DNA of 64,000 nt from Diphasiastrum complanatum (Eukaryota > Streptophyta > Lycopodiopsida > Lycopodiales > Lycopodiaceae), in contig CM055093.1 in assembly GCA_029204225.1 (NCBI GenBank), forward strand, positions 6,891,315 through 6,955,314, in the 5' to 3' direction. Positions 44,962-57,432 of the stretch are shown here, piece by piece. The translations under genes and the position numbers were made by a program. Position 1 is the stretch's first letter, and each line of letters begins with the position of its first letter. A model generated the notes under the pieces. It ran no database searches. It saw only the letters and a program-made list of their open reading frames with translations, and was not told the origin of the DNA.

Positions 44962-47465
44962 ATGACGCTCCGCATTGGATTTTGGAATTGTAATGGCTTC
45001 CTCTCTTCCTCTTCCGCAGGTGACCTGCAGTCCTATCTTGCTCGTACGGATATTTTACTTCTAGCAGAGACTCATGAGTCTCAATTCCGTCCTCTTCCTA
45101 TGGTGACAAGTTTCTCTTGGCACTCGGTATTTAGACCATTTCTACGAGGGACGACCTCCAGAGGCTCAGGTGGGGTTGCATGTTTATACAGGGACCTGTA
45201 TAGTCATACTCTTAAGATGGTTAAGCAAGATCCATATGCATGTTTTATATGGTTACAGTTATTTGGGCTTCCTTAGGTTTGCCTAGAGATATATTTAACG
45301 CACGCACGGCCACCAGACAGACGGAATTTCATGTAGTGACGGATTACCTCCAGCTTCATGCTTTGGATACAGGTCTTGAGCAGACTTCTCAGGATGGAGC
45401 CACCCCTTCTACTACATTTGGTGAGTAGCTACTCAAGATTACTGAGGCACATTCCTTGGTTATTCTGAATGGTTTATCTCAGTGGTCGGGCTCAACAGCT
45501 TTCACTTGTCATCTGCATGGAGGTGGACATAGTGTGGTAGATTACTTCATTGGCTCGCCAACCTTGATTCCTCTCATTCACAGCTTTATCATCCTCTCTC
45601 CCACCCTTGCTGATCACTCGTTGCTCTTACTCTCTATTGGCCAAATTTCTCCCCTTCCACCACTCGACCCAAGACCACTAAGCCTCGTTTTTCTTTCCGT
45701 GCACCTCTCATCCCACAATACATCTTCATGCTCAACACTCTTCTGCAAAATTTTCTCCTCTCCTCTTGTTGCTAGTTTCTTGTCGGACTCCCTTATACAA
45801 GTCGCCACCCAAGCCTTTCTCCTTAAGACATTCCACACACCGAAAGACATACAACCGGTGGTATGATCATGATTGCCACACCTTACATAAGCAGGTGATA
45901 TTCGCCATGCGTCACTCTCCCAATCTTTTGGTGCAAGTACAAAAACAGTATCGTAATGTAGTTAATAAAAAGAAAAGAGACTATCTAACAAGAGATGGTC
46001 AGAAGCTTATAGACTCCCTCTTCTCTTCCTCTTCCTCGCTTTTTTGGAAACTCTTTTCTAAGAAGTCTTCCTTACTTTCACCCATTGATATCAACTCTTA
46101 AGTGGAATATGCTACTCGCTTTTACACTACAGATGCCCCTCCTATCCCTATCACTCAACATGCTACATTTTCCCTTTTTACCTCTGACCAAATTGATTCC
46201 GCGATTAGAAAAGCCCAAACCCATAAAGTGAAAGACATCGATTCACTTAACTCAAACTTGCTCAAACCTGTCTCCCAACTTCTCTCTCCTTATATTGCCC
46301 ACACTTTTAACATGGCTATTACTTTTGGCTTTCCCACCAATTGGTGCACGAATCTCCTCCACCCAATCCTCAAGGCTGGTGACCCGATGAATGTCGATAA
46401 TTACCACTCTCATGATCAGTCACACAATGGCTAAGCTTTATGGCTCAATTCTGCAGTCAGATGAGTTGTTTGCTCTTGGACGGGCTGGTTTTAGACCCAG
46501 ATATTCTACTATTGATCATGCATTTGTCTTGCGCTGCATCATAGATGAGGCTCGACATCGGAGACGGAGAGTATAATGCTGCTTTGTGGGTTTCCGCAAG
46601 GGCGTTGACTCCAATCCACGACACCTTCTATTCAGCGCTTATCCTCACTTGGTTTTTCACAGGATATCATTATGGCGATCAGCACCTTATATGAGAGAGT
46701 ATTAGCACGCTTCAAAGATGGCAGCAGTTGGTCGTCTCTTATCCAGAGCACATCAGCAAGTAGGCATCTAGAGATGGCAGCAGCTGGTCGTCTCTTATCA
46801 GACAACAGCTGTATCGTAGATATTGCCATATAGTATGGGATCGTCCTGATCATAGCCAAGTCAAGCTTACCTCTTATGGCGCACATATCTTATGTAGAGA
46901 CAACCTAGGGCTTCCTAGTAGACCTTTATATCTCTCTCATCCTCTTTCTTTTGGGCTTCGATATCAATTAGGACAGTTACGAGTCTCTTCACACCAACTG
47001 GCTATCGAGACAAGCAAATATTCAGGCATTTCGAGAGAGCATCGGGTCTGCCAGGTATGCACATTGGGAGTAGTGGAAGATGAGTTCCATTTTATCTTCA
47101 CATGCCCTACATATTATGAGACGTGGTCGATATCATTGTTTATACTGAGACAACCCTCTTACTCTCAGTACCTTTTGGGAGTATCAGGATCCTAGATGTG
47201 TCGGCCTTTATTATGTTGAGAGCCTCTTTGATACCTTCGGAGGGTACTACTGATTATGACCAGCATCTTATCACTAGCTTCTTTCAAAAGCGTGAGCGAT
47301 GACCTGTCAGATGATGAGGTAGTCATACCGGTGAGGGCGAAGGCCCAGCGTGTTCAGCCACCACCTCCTGCCAGATTTATACGAGCCACCAGAGCTGCCA
47401 GAGCTCCTCGACACCAGCCACGGATCACAGCGGCTACAGCTTCTATGGATATCAGACACTTTTTT
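44962..47465 (+). pseudogene. LINE ORF2 of the second copy
   Basis: The endonuclease reads LRIGFWNCNGFLSSSSAGDL, ILLLAETHESQF, then after a gap TGLEQTSQDGATPST and GGGHSVVDYFIGSPTLIPLI, LADHSLLLLSIG. The RT N-terminal part reads FTSDQIDSAIRKAQTHKVKD, TNLLHPILKAGDPMNVDNY, KLYGSIL and GRAGFRPRYSTIDHAFVLR. The C-terminal part at about 46930-47130 reads FGLRYQLGQLRVSSHQLAIE and HRVCQVCTLGVVEDEFHFIF. It lacks YADD and is broken by stops, so it is inactive. Confidence 0.8.
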
Positions 47466-47510
47466 CGAGATTGTATAAAACCATCTGTGTTCATGTGGTG
47501 TGCATATGTA

Positions 47511-47556
47511 TGGGGTAGGAGGATGCACCGTTCCATGGGTGCATCCTCCTACCCCA
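47511..47556. repeat. Perfect 19-bp inverted repeat (hairpin)
   Basis: The arm TGGGGTAGGAGGATGCACC at 47511-47529 is repeated in perfect inverse at 47538-47556, with an 8-base loop. Such a stem would form a strong hairpin in DNA or RNA. No transcript or element is assigned. Confidence 0.85.
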
Positions 47557-47569
47557 TGCATTTTTTTAA

Positions 47570-48200
47570 AAAACTAACTAAAATTTTTAGATGCATGCAT
47601 GGGGAGGGGGGAGGAGGATGTATGCATCTTGCCCCATGCATACACATTACTCCATGTCCTGATTCAAATCAAGATCCTCCCGCTCTCCCTCTCTCACAAT
47701 CCTCTATGCTTACCTCTCGCTCCTCCTCCTCTCTTCCATAAGGCATGGAAAAGCATCGGCGATGCTTTGGTGAATGATGGTTTTACTTACAGGCTCTCAA
47801 TGATCCCATCCTCGCACACTGGCTTCCATCCGTTGACAGTTGAGGGGTTTTTGAATCCGCCCTGTTTGAATTTGTGCTCTAGCAAGCGTCATTCCCTTTG
47901 AATTCAGGTTTTTATGCCAAAAGAGGCTTTTATGCTGTGATCACATGTACAGGGAGCGTGGGTGTAACTTTTGCTTTGTTGGTAGTTTTCGATGTTCTCT
48001 GAAGTTTGAGCGCAGACCTTCTGTTTTTGTTGGTTTCTACATAACCTTTATCATGTGTGTAGTGACCTTAAGTTTGCACCATTATTTTTTGGCTCCTTTG
48101 ATTTATGTGTTGGTTGCCTCATCCATCATTGTCTATTTCACAATATTCAAGATTTTGAATACCAGAAGCTCACGTATTGCCACAAATGATGACATTAAGT
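47570..48200. other. No gene recognised
   Basis: A few short plus-strand frames (47599-47901, 47945-48202) lack known motifs. The second has hydrophobic stretches but no clear context. Treated as non-coding. Confidence 0.4.
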
Positions 48201-49085
48201 AGCAAAGTGCGCCGAGTCCATCTATGACCGAGGAGTCCATCCGCCGAGTCCATTAGTCGATGCTATATCCGATGGTAATATACTATTAGAACCGACGACA
48301 GATCCGATACCCAGATCCGACGATCAGACTTGAAGATTACATCCGACAGTTGCATCCGACGACTAGATCCGACGACCTAGAACCGGCAGTTGCATCCGCG
48401 AGCTAGATCTGACGGTGCATCCAACGAGCTAGATCCGACGGTGCATCCGACGAGCTAGATCCGACGGTCTAGAACCGGCAGTTGCATCCGATGAGCTAGA
48501 TCCGATACTGCTACTGATTTGCAACTAATTTGCATCCAACAGTTACATCCGACGGACATCTCAATTACATCCGACAGTCAAATCCGGTGGACAACTCATT
48601 TTACTTTTGAATTTGCATCTGACGAGTCCCTTAGCCGATGAGCCATGTATATCCGACGAGTCCATTAGCCGATGCTAGATCCAATGGTTATTAAACTATC
48701 AGAACGACGACAGATCCGATACCCAGATCCTACGATCTGACTTGAAGATTACATCCGACAGTCTAGAACAGGCAGTTGCATCCGACGACCTAGAACCGAT
48801 GGTGCATCCGATGAGCTAGATCCGACAGTCTAGAACGGTAGATCCGACGAGCTAGACCCGACAGTCTAGAACCGGCAGTTGCATCCGACAAGCTAGATTC
48901 GATACTTCTACTGATTTGCACCTGATTTGCGTCCGACAATTGCATCCGACGGACATCTCAGTCACATCCGATGAGCTATTGAATCACATCCGATGAGTTA
49001 CATCCGACGAGTTAAATCCGACGAGTTACATCCAACAAGTTATTGAATCACATCCGACGAGTGACATCCGACGAGTTATTGAAAG
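48200..49085. repeat. Degenerate ATCCGACG minisatellite with a 412-bp higher-order repeat
   Basis: Dozens of short units based on (C/G)ATCCGACG(A/G) occur, alternating with TAGAACCGGCAGTTG and GAGCTAGATCCGA variants. A larger unit starting CGAGTCCATTAG at 48245 recurs at 48657 (period about 412 bp), keeping the unit order. There is no coding frame. Its base composition and regularity differ sharply from the flanks. Confidence 0.85.
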
Positions 49086-50084
49086 CTGAAACTAATGGAA
49101 AATCATTTGATCTTTATATGTTTTCTCTTTCTACTGATACCCATCTCGCATGTATCTACAATTTTTTTTTTCTGCGAATCACGATTAGAATCACATGTGC
49201 ATCTGTGCGCACAATCCACCCATCGATGATCAGAGCTGATGTTATCTTATATGTAGCAGGAAGACCTCCTTTTCGCTCCATGACAATAGAATCTTGACTA
49301 TTTTGTCTTTCAACATTGCACCCTTGACACTAAAAGATTGACTCCTCCACCGTTGTGATGGCTACACAAACTACCTACATTATGCAGCAAACTATGAGGA
49401 AGAGTGATTATTAAGAAAATTTTGGTTGGCTTTTGGGAGCATTTTACATTAAACATGCAAATAATTCGAAAAGGTAAACCACTAAAATTTACGATAGAAG
49501 ATTAAAGGTCTTGCAGCAAAGGTCTACCTTTTCACTATCTATATATAACTGTAATCATGCATATAGCTAAAACGACTTCTACAAATATATCCATATTCTA
49601 AGAGCAAAATTGAAAAAAAAAAAAAAGCTGTAAGAAGATATGCATATCAATAAATTTGTGATATCAGCTTCTTAAAATGTAAAACATGCTCTGCATTCAA
49701 TACCAGTGGCGTTGCCACTTGTGGTGCGCGTATGATGATCTTCCCCTCTCGTTGTATTATCCCTAGCATGAAAACAACCAAAACATGGCATCTTGTGGAA
49801 TGGAGATGTGAACCAGTATTGATTTCAAAAGCGTTTAACCTTAAGAGTCATCTCTGCAAACATCCAAAAATTTAATTAGGTTCCTGTTTACAGGTTAACT
49901 AGAAAACAAAGTCATAAGCTATGTCTATTTCTTAGAAGTTTATATAAGCCCATGCAGCAACGGATGACTTGACAGGTGCTTCTTATTGAGGAAGATAGCT
50001 ATGTACTGAAATAAGACACACAGGAACTTATCATCTGAGTCATACACTAAATGCCAACAGCACATAGAAGTTATCAACTGAGTG
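49086..50084. other. No gene recognised
   Basis: AT-rich DNA, no domain-bearing frame or terminal repeat seen. A short 'gcgaatcacgattagaatc' near 49174 resembles hAT2-family subterminal words but has no partner. Confidence 0.45.
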
Positions 50085-50092
50085 AAACACAG

Positions 50093-50986
50093 CAACGTTT
50101 GAGGGTACCTTTCAAATCGCCTTTTCGAACTGTGTTTGAATCGAGTTTGAATCGGGAAAGAATCGGCTTCTCTAGGTTCGAACCGGCGAATCGGTTTTAG
50201 GGTTTTTTTTTTAAACATTATTGTCACGACTCACATCATACATATTACATATGTCATAATCCAATGTACCATGTGCATGGTTAGTTAGTGGTAAATTAGC
50301 AAATGTTCAATGATTCAAATTTCACGAAAATGACAATGTATACAATGTGCATTGTGCATTGTGTAACTTTTAACAAGTAATAGATTATAGTACTAAGTTC
50401 TAACTTCTAATAGCTTACAACTTACAAGTAACAAGTTACAATACTAAGTAGTAAGTATTAACTTCTAAATATTAACTCTTGAGTTACAACTTACAACTTG
50501 CCGTAGTCTGTGAGTACAAATCCCATTCGACATTCAACATTGATAATTGAAACATTCCACATTTGAACATTACCAAAATGTAAACTTGTTACCTGACTCT
50601 TGAATCATATATGTAGTTTTAACTCATCCATAAATGCCAAATGGTAGATTGTAATAACGCTGCTCAAGTTTATAATCTCAAAACTTCAAAGTTCAAATTC
50701 AACTCCTAATTTCTATAAACTAACCAGAATACTAAATACTAAATAGTAAATACAAATGGGCTAGTCTCCTGAGTCCCCCTAAGGTATACTAGTCACTAAA
50801 GCCTAACGTAGCCTCCTCCTAGTCACCCATGGAAGCTGTGACCTCGTACGTGCAGGCTCAAGAAGAGGTCGCGAGGAGGCGACGAGTTTTTTTTTTTTTT
50901 TTTTTAAAACGGTTCGAACCGGAACTTTTCGAAAAGGTCTTTCGAATCGCGGTTCTTTCAATGAATCGCGATTCGACACAACATTG
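50093..50986. mobile_element. Non-autonomous hAT-type element (894 bp) with perfect 8-bp TSD
   Basis: Starts CAACGTTTGAG and ends GACACAACATTG (imperfect inverted ends CAAxGTTx). It is flanked by AAACACAG at 50085-50092 and 50987-50994. Both subterminal regions carry GGTTCGAACCGG and AATCGCGATTCG-type palindromes, as in the other hAT families here, but with its own main word. The interior is AT-rich with CTAACTT-like repeats and has no coding capacity. Confidence 0.82.
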
Positions 50987-50994
50987 AAACACAG

Positions 50995-53900
50995 AATGCT
51001 GAACAGTACATACTTCCAAAAGCACACCCAATGCAGATAACAACATTCACCAAACAGAAACAAAAGAAAGTCAAAAATTGAAAATAGCCTGCACCCAATG
51101 ATAGAAATCAGAGCAAGGTCTAATTGAGCATCGAATTAGTTCAAAAGCTATTCACCGTGAAGCGATCTCAAGATGAGAGACATATCGAAGGCAAGGCTTA
51201 AGCTCCAAATGAACCATTGCATCAGTTAAGACTCAACCATTTCTAAGCACTATAAAATAAAAAGCAATTTTTTGAAACTGCAAACTTCTTCCTTGCATCA
51301 AAGGATGGGATTGTGATGTAGTATAGACGTACAAAAAAGGGTTGTGAATAGTTTGTGCTTTGAGAAATCATTGATAATATCTTTCCACCTTAAAAAGGTG
51401 CTTGCTCTCTATATATTTATTAGGAAATTTTCTGAAAGCTTTGGCAGCAAAAACAGAGCAACAATTTTCCCAGATTTGCCATGTATTACCACCATGAGGC
51501 AATTCACTTCCCTATGAAAATAAAATGAAAATCAAGCGCATACTACTACTCAACCAAAGATGCATGTATGTTAGAATCCACTAACAGCAACAAGTCATCC
51601 TAATATACGTGCGTGCAAACACATGCACCCTCCAAGCTACATCTTATAGAAATTAAGGTGAGGAAATCAGCATGTGATACAAATCAAGTTAGTTACAAGC
51701 CAAGGATAGTTCCACCATCTGAGCAATCGTTTCCATTACAGAAACCCAGCTACTGCCAAGCATCGAATTCAATCCCTAACACAGTACATTTGTGAACTGA
51801 GGACAACATTGAATGCCTCCTCGGGTGTGCAGTTAAGCACAACAATTGTTGGAATTCTATCTTGCAAGAACACAGCGGTTTCAGTGAGTCTACCTCTACC
51901 ACAGCACCCCGTGCATAAGAGTCCTCTTTGTAAGAATCAAGGATCCATAAACTCATTCCTCAACACAGTACATTTGTGAACTGAGGACAATATTGTGACC
52001 TAGTGAGCCTATCTATACCAGCACCCCATGATTAGTCAAGGATCCAAAAACTCATTCCTCAACACAGTAGGTGAATCTGAGGACTGTTGTCATAGGTCTC
52101 AACAAGCATCCAGCAGAACTACATGCATACACTTATGGTATCTAATGTCAACAGATCCTATGCCTGCATCACAAGATCAACATGAACTGCAAATCGAAGA
52201 CAAAAGTAGAGAGAAGTACAATGCAAGAGGCCATGGTTGCATGATGCACTTGAGAACTTAAAAAAATTCATCCATCATATCATGATTTTCCTTCATCCAC
52301 ATGCGGGAACTTCTTGCAAGGAGAGGAAGGAAATCCTCTTGCAATAGTTACTAAAATCTTGCAACACTTAACTAGCAACTAGAGCTCACAAAGAACGTAA
52401 GGGCAAATGAAAACATTAGCCTTACCAACTACGCTCTCCTAGGAGGTGCTGAACCTCAGCCCTGCCCATGCTCAGCAAATGTGGAGATGAGACTCTCTCC
52501 AAAAAGAAGGCAAAAAAGATCCAAAATTATCACCTCCTTCCCTCCAGCACACCCTTCTCACCTAAAAGCAAAAAGGTATTATATGTCCTCCATGCCAACC
52601 TTAATATATAAGTGAGGAGGGATGAGCTAGGAGCATATCATGGAATAGAACACAACAAAATCATCTTGGAAAAATTTGCCCTATTCTCCTGGCCCCGATC
52701 ATGCAGTTGTTATTAGCAACAATGCCTGAATTTGCCAGAACAACATGGACAAAGTCATTTGATCAGTTAACTACCTAAATAGGCCTTATCGTCTATATCT
52801 TCATATCTGGTCACTGCTTTTGACATGTGAAAACATTATCATTATGCTCTCGAGCTCCTCTTTCCAACAAGCTATAGCAACCTCTAAGCTGATAGGTATT
52901 AGGAGCTGCTCTTTGCCCGAACGGTGTCTCACTTCATGTTTTAAGGCACAGATCGAAACCACAAAAAGTGCCAACTATGGTCCCCAGGTGCATATGCCAC
53001 CACATCCTTGAGGTCTGAAATGTCTTTGGTGTTGAAGAGAAAATTTGGGTAAGTATTTGCACCGTCAAGCTTGTCGTTGATTCACGATTGGATGTGAGAA
53101 TATATTTGATTGAATATATGTTTGTTTGTCAATGTCATTGAGCTCCATGATGTAATGCTTCCCATGCTCAACGTGCATGAATGATGTCCAAAAACTCCTT
53201 GTATAAACTAGCCAGTTTTTTCATACAGAAGAAAGTTTATGGCTACTGAAAACAATGGCCATGCTATTTTGCAATGGGACCCCTCACATAATACATCCAT
53301 GCTCAAAATGCATGAATGATAACAAAAAACTCCTATCATAGACTGGCTTAATTTGTCATGCAAAAAGAAACGTATATGACTATTAAAAGCAATGACTATA
53401 TCATTTTGCCCCTCAATTGGCATGATATGAAGTATCAATCATTACCTTGAATGGGTGCATTGTGAATTGACTATGCTCAAAACAAGGGTCACCGTCAATG
53501 TTATTTTTTACTTCTAAAAACTGATTTTGACAATCAGAGACCATGTGAATGATTCTCTTTTTGTGATGGTTCTATTAAGGGTGCTGAATTTTTTAAAAAG
53601 CGGTATATACGAACTTATAGTAGAGATTTCCCAAGCCAAGAAAGGATCATATCATACCTACATCCTCCATACCTAGGCCCACGACATGCTTATGTAAATC
53701 TCGTTGACTATGCCTTTACTACTACTATTAAAACTTCCGATGTTTCTCAGCCTACTTTCATTCAAAAGTAAAGTCTTGCTCGAATGTCTAAGATTCGTTG
53801 CTCAAAGAGCTTATGATTCAAGTATAAAAGCCTAGCTCACCATCTAAGGGTTGTGTATAGGCTCCTGCTATAGCCGATATTCATATGATGAGGCTAACGA

Positions 53901-54870
53901 TGGGAATAAGTCAAAGCTATAACCTCACATTATTGATCAGCCACCTGATTACGCCTATTAATGGTGCTGAGAGTCGAGCAAACTTTAACTTATGCTACTT
54001 AGGTTGGACGAGAAAGACACGGCATACTTGATTGAGAGTTTGGATCCTTGGCAAAAATTACTACACTTGCTAATACATCCCAAGGTAACACACTCTTTCA
54101 TGAACAATCCCACATGTTCTTCTTGACAAAGCAATGGAGATTAATTCTCGTACATTTTTGTCAAATGCATATCCTACCAGTAATCTAGTATCATATAGAC
54201 GTTATTGCACAGAAAATCTATATAGCTCCCCTAATAAGAGATATGACAACAAGTTTTGAGCGAATTGATTCACCTCCTCATATGATATTCCCTTGAATTT
54301 GGCATAGTAGCATATGAACTTTCATAGCATGATAATTATCTTGTCTCGTACAAGCGATTCATCAATCTAATTCATATTGGCTGATTCAAACACATTTGAA
54401 TAAGTCTCTTACTAATAATTGTCGAATCGATTTATGGTTTTTCTTTTTTGTTGGCCATTTGTTATAGCAGAATATAGGCATTGATTTCAGTGTCATTAGG
54501 CTCTAGGGTGCAAATACAGCTCTATCTAGATTCTATATGAAATAGTCACATCATTTGTCCTATATCTTGATTCCGAGTCTTGATTCTACACTTTACAAGC
54601 TAATTTCATTTACATTGTAAGTACAAGCAGGGGGTACATTGACAGAATTGAAAAAAGCGTAGAGAACTTAACATATAAGCAACTTGCTAGAAAAGCATAA
54701 CAGCCAATCCTAATGAGTTATACTAACAAGAGGCCACCAGTGGCAAATTACTTGGAAACATGCACAAATAACCCCTTATCTATGCACAAGCAAGAGACTT
54801 GCCACTTCTTTTCACAAAAATCCCGAAGGGTCATCTTTCTTTCTAACATCGTCATCCAATTTTGGGAACC
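50995..54870. other. Long stretch without a recognised gene
   Basis: No domain-bearing frame on either strand. A block 'ctcattcctcaacacagta' with 'tttgtgaactgaggacaa' recurs at about 51778-51811, 51938-51995 and 52037-52084, a degenerate local repeat. The rest looks unique and AT-rich. It could be intron or promoter DNA of a gene outside the window. Confidence 0.45.
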
Positions 54871-55115
54871 TCAAGTACAAATTCTCATGATATCCCAAGT
54901 TGTAAGTTTGTAGAGATTGTTCCATGGACATAAAATCTGGAATTTTTTCACTAGTAGAACTTCATCATCAGTAGGTATGAACTGATTCTTGCGTTCATTA
55001 CTTTCCAAACCTCCCGTTTCAACTGGAGGTCTTGCAACCAAATGGGTGGAAGGTGATTTCATATCGAGTTCTAGTGGACAGAGAATACCGTTCATTCCTG
55101 CAACATCTAGCCTGC
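54871..55115 (-). other. Possible exon of an unrecognised gene
   Basis: Open from a plausible acceptor (TTGCATGCAG before 55113) through MNGILCPLELDMKSPSTHLV, RPPVETGGLESNERKNQF and IPTDDEVLLVKKFQILCPWN. The composition is protein-like, unlike the nearby frames. No domain recognised, no clear donor and no neighbouring exon. It may be a real exon, a retroelement remnant or chance. Confidence 0.25.
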
Positions 55116-55119
55116 ATGC

Positions 55120-56090
55120 AAAAAACTTCTTGAGGTTTTTGAATGAAAACCTTATTATCCTTTAACGTTAAACCCCTTGCACAACCGTTGTATATTTATT
55201 ACCAAGGTCAATGTTAAGCTCATATTCTAGAATGTATACTGGATAAGAAACAAACGATCCAAGATAAGATACCACTAATAACCAAGTACTAGATAAGATA
55301 GACATTTCATATGACTCAGATCATTTTAATTGGCTCGGATCATAGGGTAGACCTTTCATGAGATCAAGAAATAGATAAGATACCAACAACAAACTAGATA
55401 GATATTTCAGATGACTAAAATCCTAGACTAGACCTGTTACAAAGTGCTCAAGCAGCCTCTCAAATTACAAGACTCTGGATTCGGGAGATAATTGTGCTTA
55501 GACACCTCAAGTGGAATTTTGTTGGAATCTTTTCAACAGATTTTCAAGATCGGATTGGAACCTCTCACAATCTGATTGCATGTTCTCAATTTCTCAAACA
55601 CGGTGACCTATAGTAGATGTCATCCTTCGTACACAAGTTTGTGCTTAGGTGCTTCAACAAAACTAGAACATGCAAAATGCAACATCAGCATGTCAATAAT
55701 GTTCTGACAAACTTACAGTTCTCAGAGAAACTTGATTGATGATTCATGCTACAACTTGTTAAAAATCAGAAATAAAAATCTAGAACTAAGAGTAGGCTTA
55801 ATTCTAAATTCCCCTAGAGGAAGAGTACATACCATCTTCCTATGAGGAAGTACATAGTATACCATAAACTATATAATCATCAATGCCAGCACTAAAAATT
55901 GGAGATTCAAACTCAATTCAAATTCAAATGTGAACAATAGCTCCAAACTTCAATTCCCATCAACAATAAAATTTAAATCATAACAATGAACACTAAACAA
56001 TACACAATGTAATCCGTAAACTGAAACTCAACTGTAACAACTAAATGTGTACAATGTACTATGTCAGTTGTCAGATGAAGGAAGAATCAT
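55120..56090. other. No gene recognised; local imperfect duplication
   Basis: Near 55260-55440 a block containing AGATAAGATA, GACATTTCATATGACT and AGACCTTTCATGAG is repeated imperfectly about 110 bp later. Otherwise AT-rich DNA without coding signals. Confidence 0.4.
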
Positions 56091-56344
56091 GAAAGACTAA
56101 TGTGTAGGATCTAAGATTCTAGTACTACATCTAACATCAAACATCCATCTTCCTACAACATCCTTCTAGCCCTTGTCGAAAGCTCTCGTGCAGCCATAGG
56201 CTTCCCATCGTCATCGTGAAAGACAAATGTCTAGGATCTAAGATTCTAGTACTACATCTATCATCAAACATCCATCTTCCTAAAACATCCTTCTAGCCCT
56301 CCTTGAAGGCTCTCGTGCAGCCATAGGGTTCCCGTCGTCATCGT
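56091..56344. repeat. Tandem duplication, two 127-bp units
   Basis: The block starting GAAAGACTAATGTGTAGG at 56091 is repeated at 56218 (GAAAGACAAATGTCTAGG). The two units are nearly identical over 127 bp. On the minus strand the region reads an acidic, Asp-run peptide that continues to about 56590 and may be the tail of a decayed transposase. Confidence 0.8.
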
Positions 56345-56384
56345 CATCATTGTTGCCGAAGCAATCCTAACTATCAAGTGACTC

Positions 56385-56788
56385 TTAATCTTCATCCTCC
56401 TCTTTTTCAAAAATGTACTCTTCCTCATAGGTCTCTGAAATTGAGGACCCATTAAGCTCCTCTTTCTCGAGGGCATGAGAGCTCTTTGCCTCTCCTTGCC
56501 TCCTCTGACATGACTCAACAACTTTGAGTGGTAGGTCTTGCACAAAAGGATTGGCAATGTTTAAAACTTTGATCTTACAACTCACAACTTTGAATTCTCA
56601 ATTTATTATGAAACGTGATGTAACTTACTAACTGATGTTTGAAGTTTGAGCTTCGAATTGGAAAATGGGCATTGGGAATTTGAACCAATAGTTAAAAGAG
56701 CCTCTTCATGGAGGATTGCATACACATCTTCCTCCTCGTATGATCTTGATGGCAAGTCTAGAATCAAATTTAGATACAGGGGTTTCAC
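56385..56788 (-). other. Short minus-strand frames of unknown origin
   Basis: Two neighbouring frames read Glu-rich peptides (ETYEEEYIFEKEEDED; LPSRSYEEEDVYAILHEEAL). The acidic composition resembles the tails of the hAT transposases in this window, but there is no diagnostic motif. Confidence 0.25.
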
Positions 56789-56940
56789 AAATCACATTTC
56801 TCCAAAAGAACGGGATGGTGATCCGATTCTAGAAGGAGAGGCCCAACTTTCAATCAACCCAACTATATACTAAGGTAGGCCAAGGCATAGTCAACAAAAT
56901 TAGTCTTTTATGGAAAAGCAAGTAGAGCCACTTGAAGATT

Positions 56941-57418
56941 GTTAGAGCCCAGTTATGGCTCTATCATGATCTCAGCATGGCCGGTTACCAAAGGGCCTGA
57001 GGCCTAGTATTGGCAAGGGTCGGTGACCGACGAGGACATATGTCCCAAGTAGGGACCGGTGCGTCACAAGCAGTGATCCGGTGTGGCCGCCTGACAAGCT
57101 GTCAGAGATGCGGTGTGTCTTGACCGTCAGGACCCTAGCCGTCAGTGACGAGATGCTAGCCGGCAAGTAGTCGGGGTGACCAAGAGGGTCACAGGTCTTT
57201 GGCGGGGCACGGGGGTGGTACCCTATGAGTCACTCAGTATTCACAAGTCACAGGGGCCAGGCATGCCAAGTGGACTGATCACCCACCGGTGGATGCCATG
57301 TGCCAGTGACGGGAATAGCAGGTAGAAGGACTAAAGGAGGGGGTGCCTATGGTTGGGAGGTTCATTCTACACACCGGCCTTCTAGGATTCACGAGCTTGG
57401 AGAGACTGGCTTGTGACA
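56941..57418 (+). repeat. Solitary LTR (478 bp) of an LTR retrotransposon
   Basis: Starts TGTTAGAGCCC and ends GGCTTGTGACA (TG...CA), followed one base later by a primer-binding site. GC-rich relative to its surroundings. No matching LTR was found downstream, so the element is interrupted or truncated. Confidence 0.8.
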
Positions 57419-57419
57419 A

Positions 57420-57432
57420 TGGTATCAGAGCC
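57420..57432 (+). other. tRNA-Met-type primer-binding site
   Basis: TGGTATCAGAGCC directly follows the LTR ending at 57418. This sets the plus orientation of that element. The short leader after it carries a direct repeat of TCGTTCTAGAGAGAGAA. Confidence 0.9.

Larger units (their letters stand above)
43772..47465 (+). mobile_element. Second LINE retrotransposon, ORF1 plus ORF2, decayed
   Basis: Head GCGATGGTGCCCTCTCC matches the other LINE heads. ORF1, endonuclease, part of RT and the C-terminal zinc segment follow in order, with many frame changes. The catalytic YADD part of RT is missing between about 46620 and 46845. The end is set near 47465 where coding-like sequence stops; no CT tail is seen. 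Confidence 0.8.

Noticed and set aside
48200-49085. CRISPR-like array
   Set aside because: The repeats are degenerate, variably spaced and without unique spacers, in a plant nuclear context. A minisatellite fits better.
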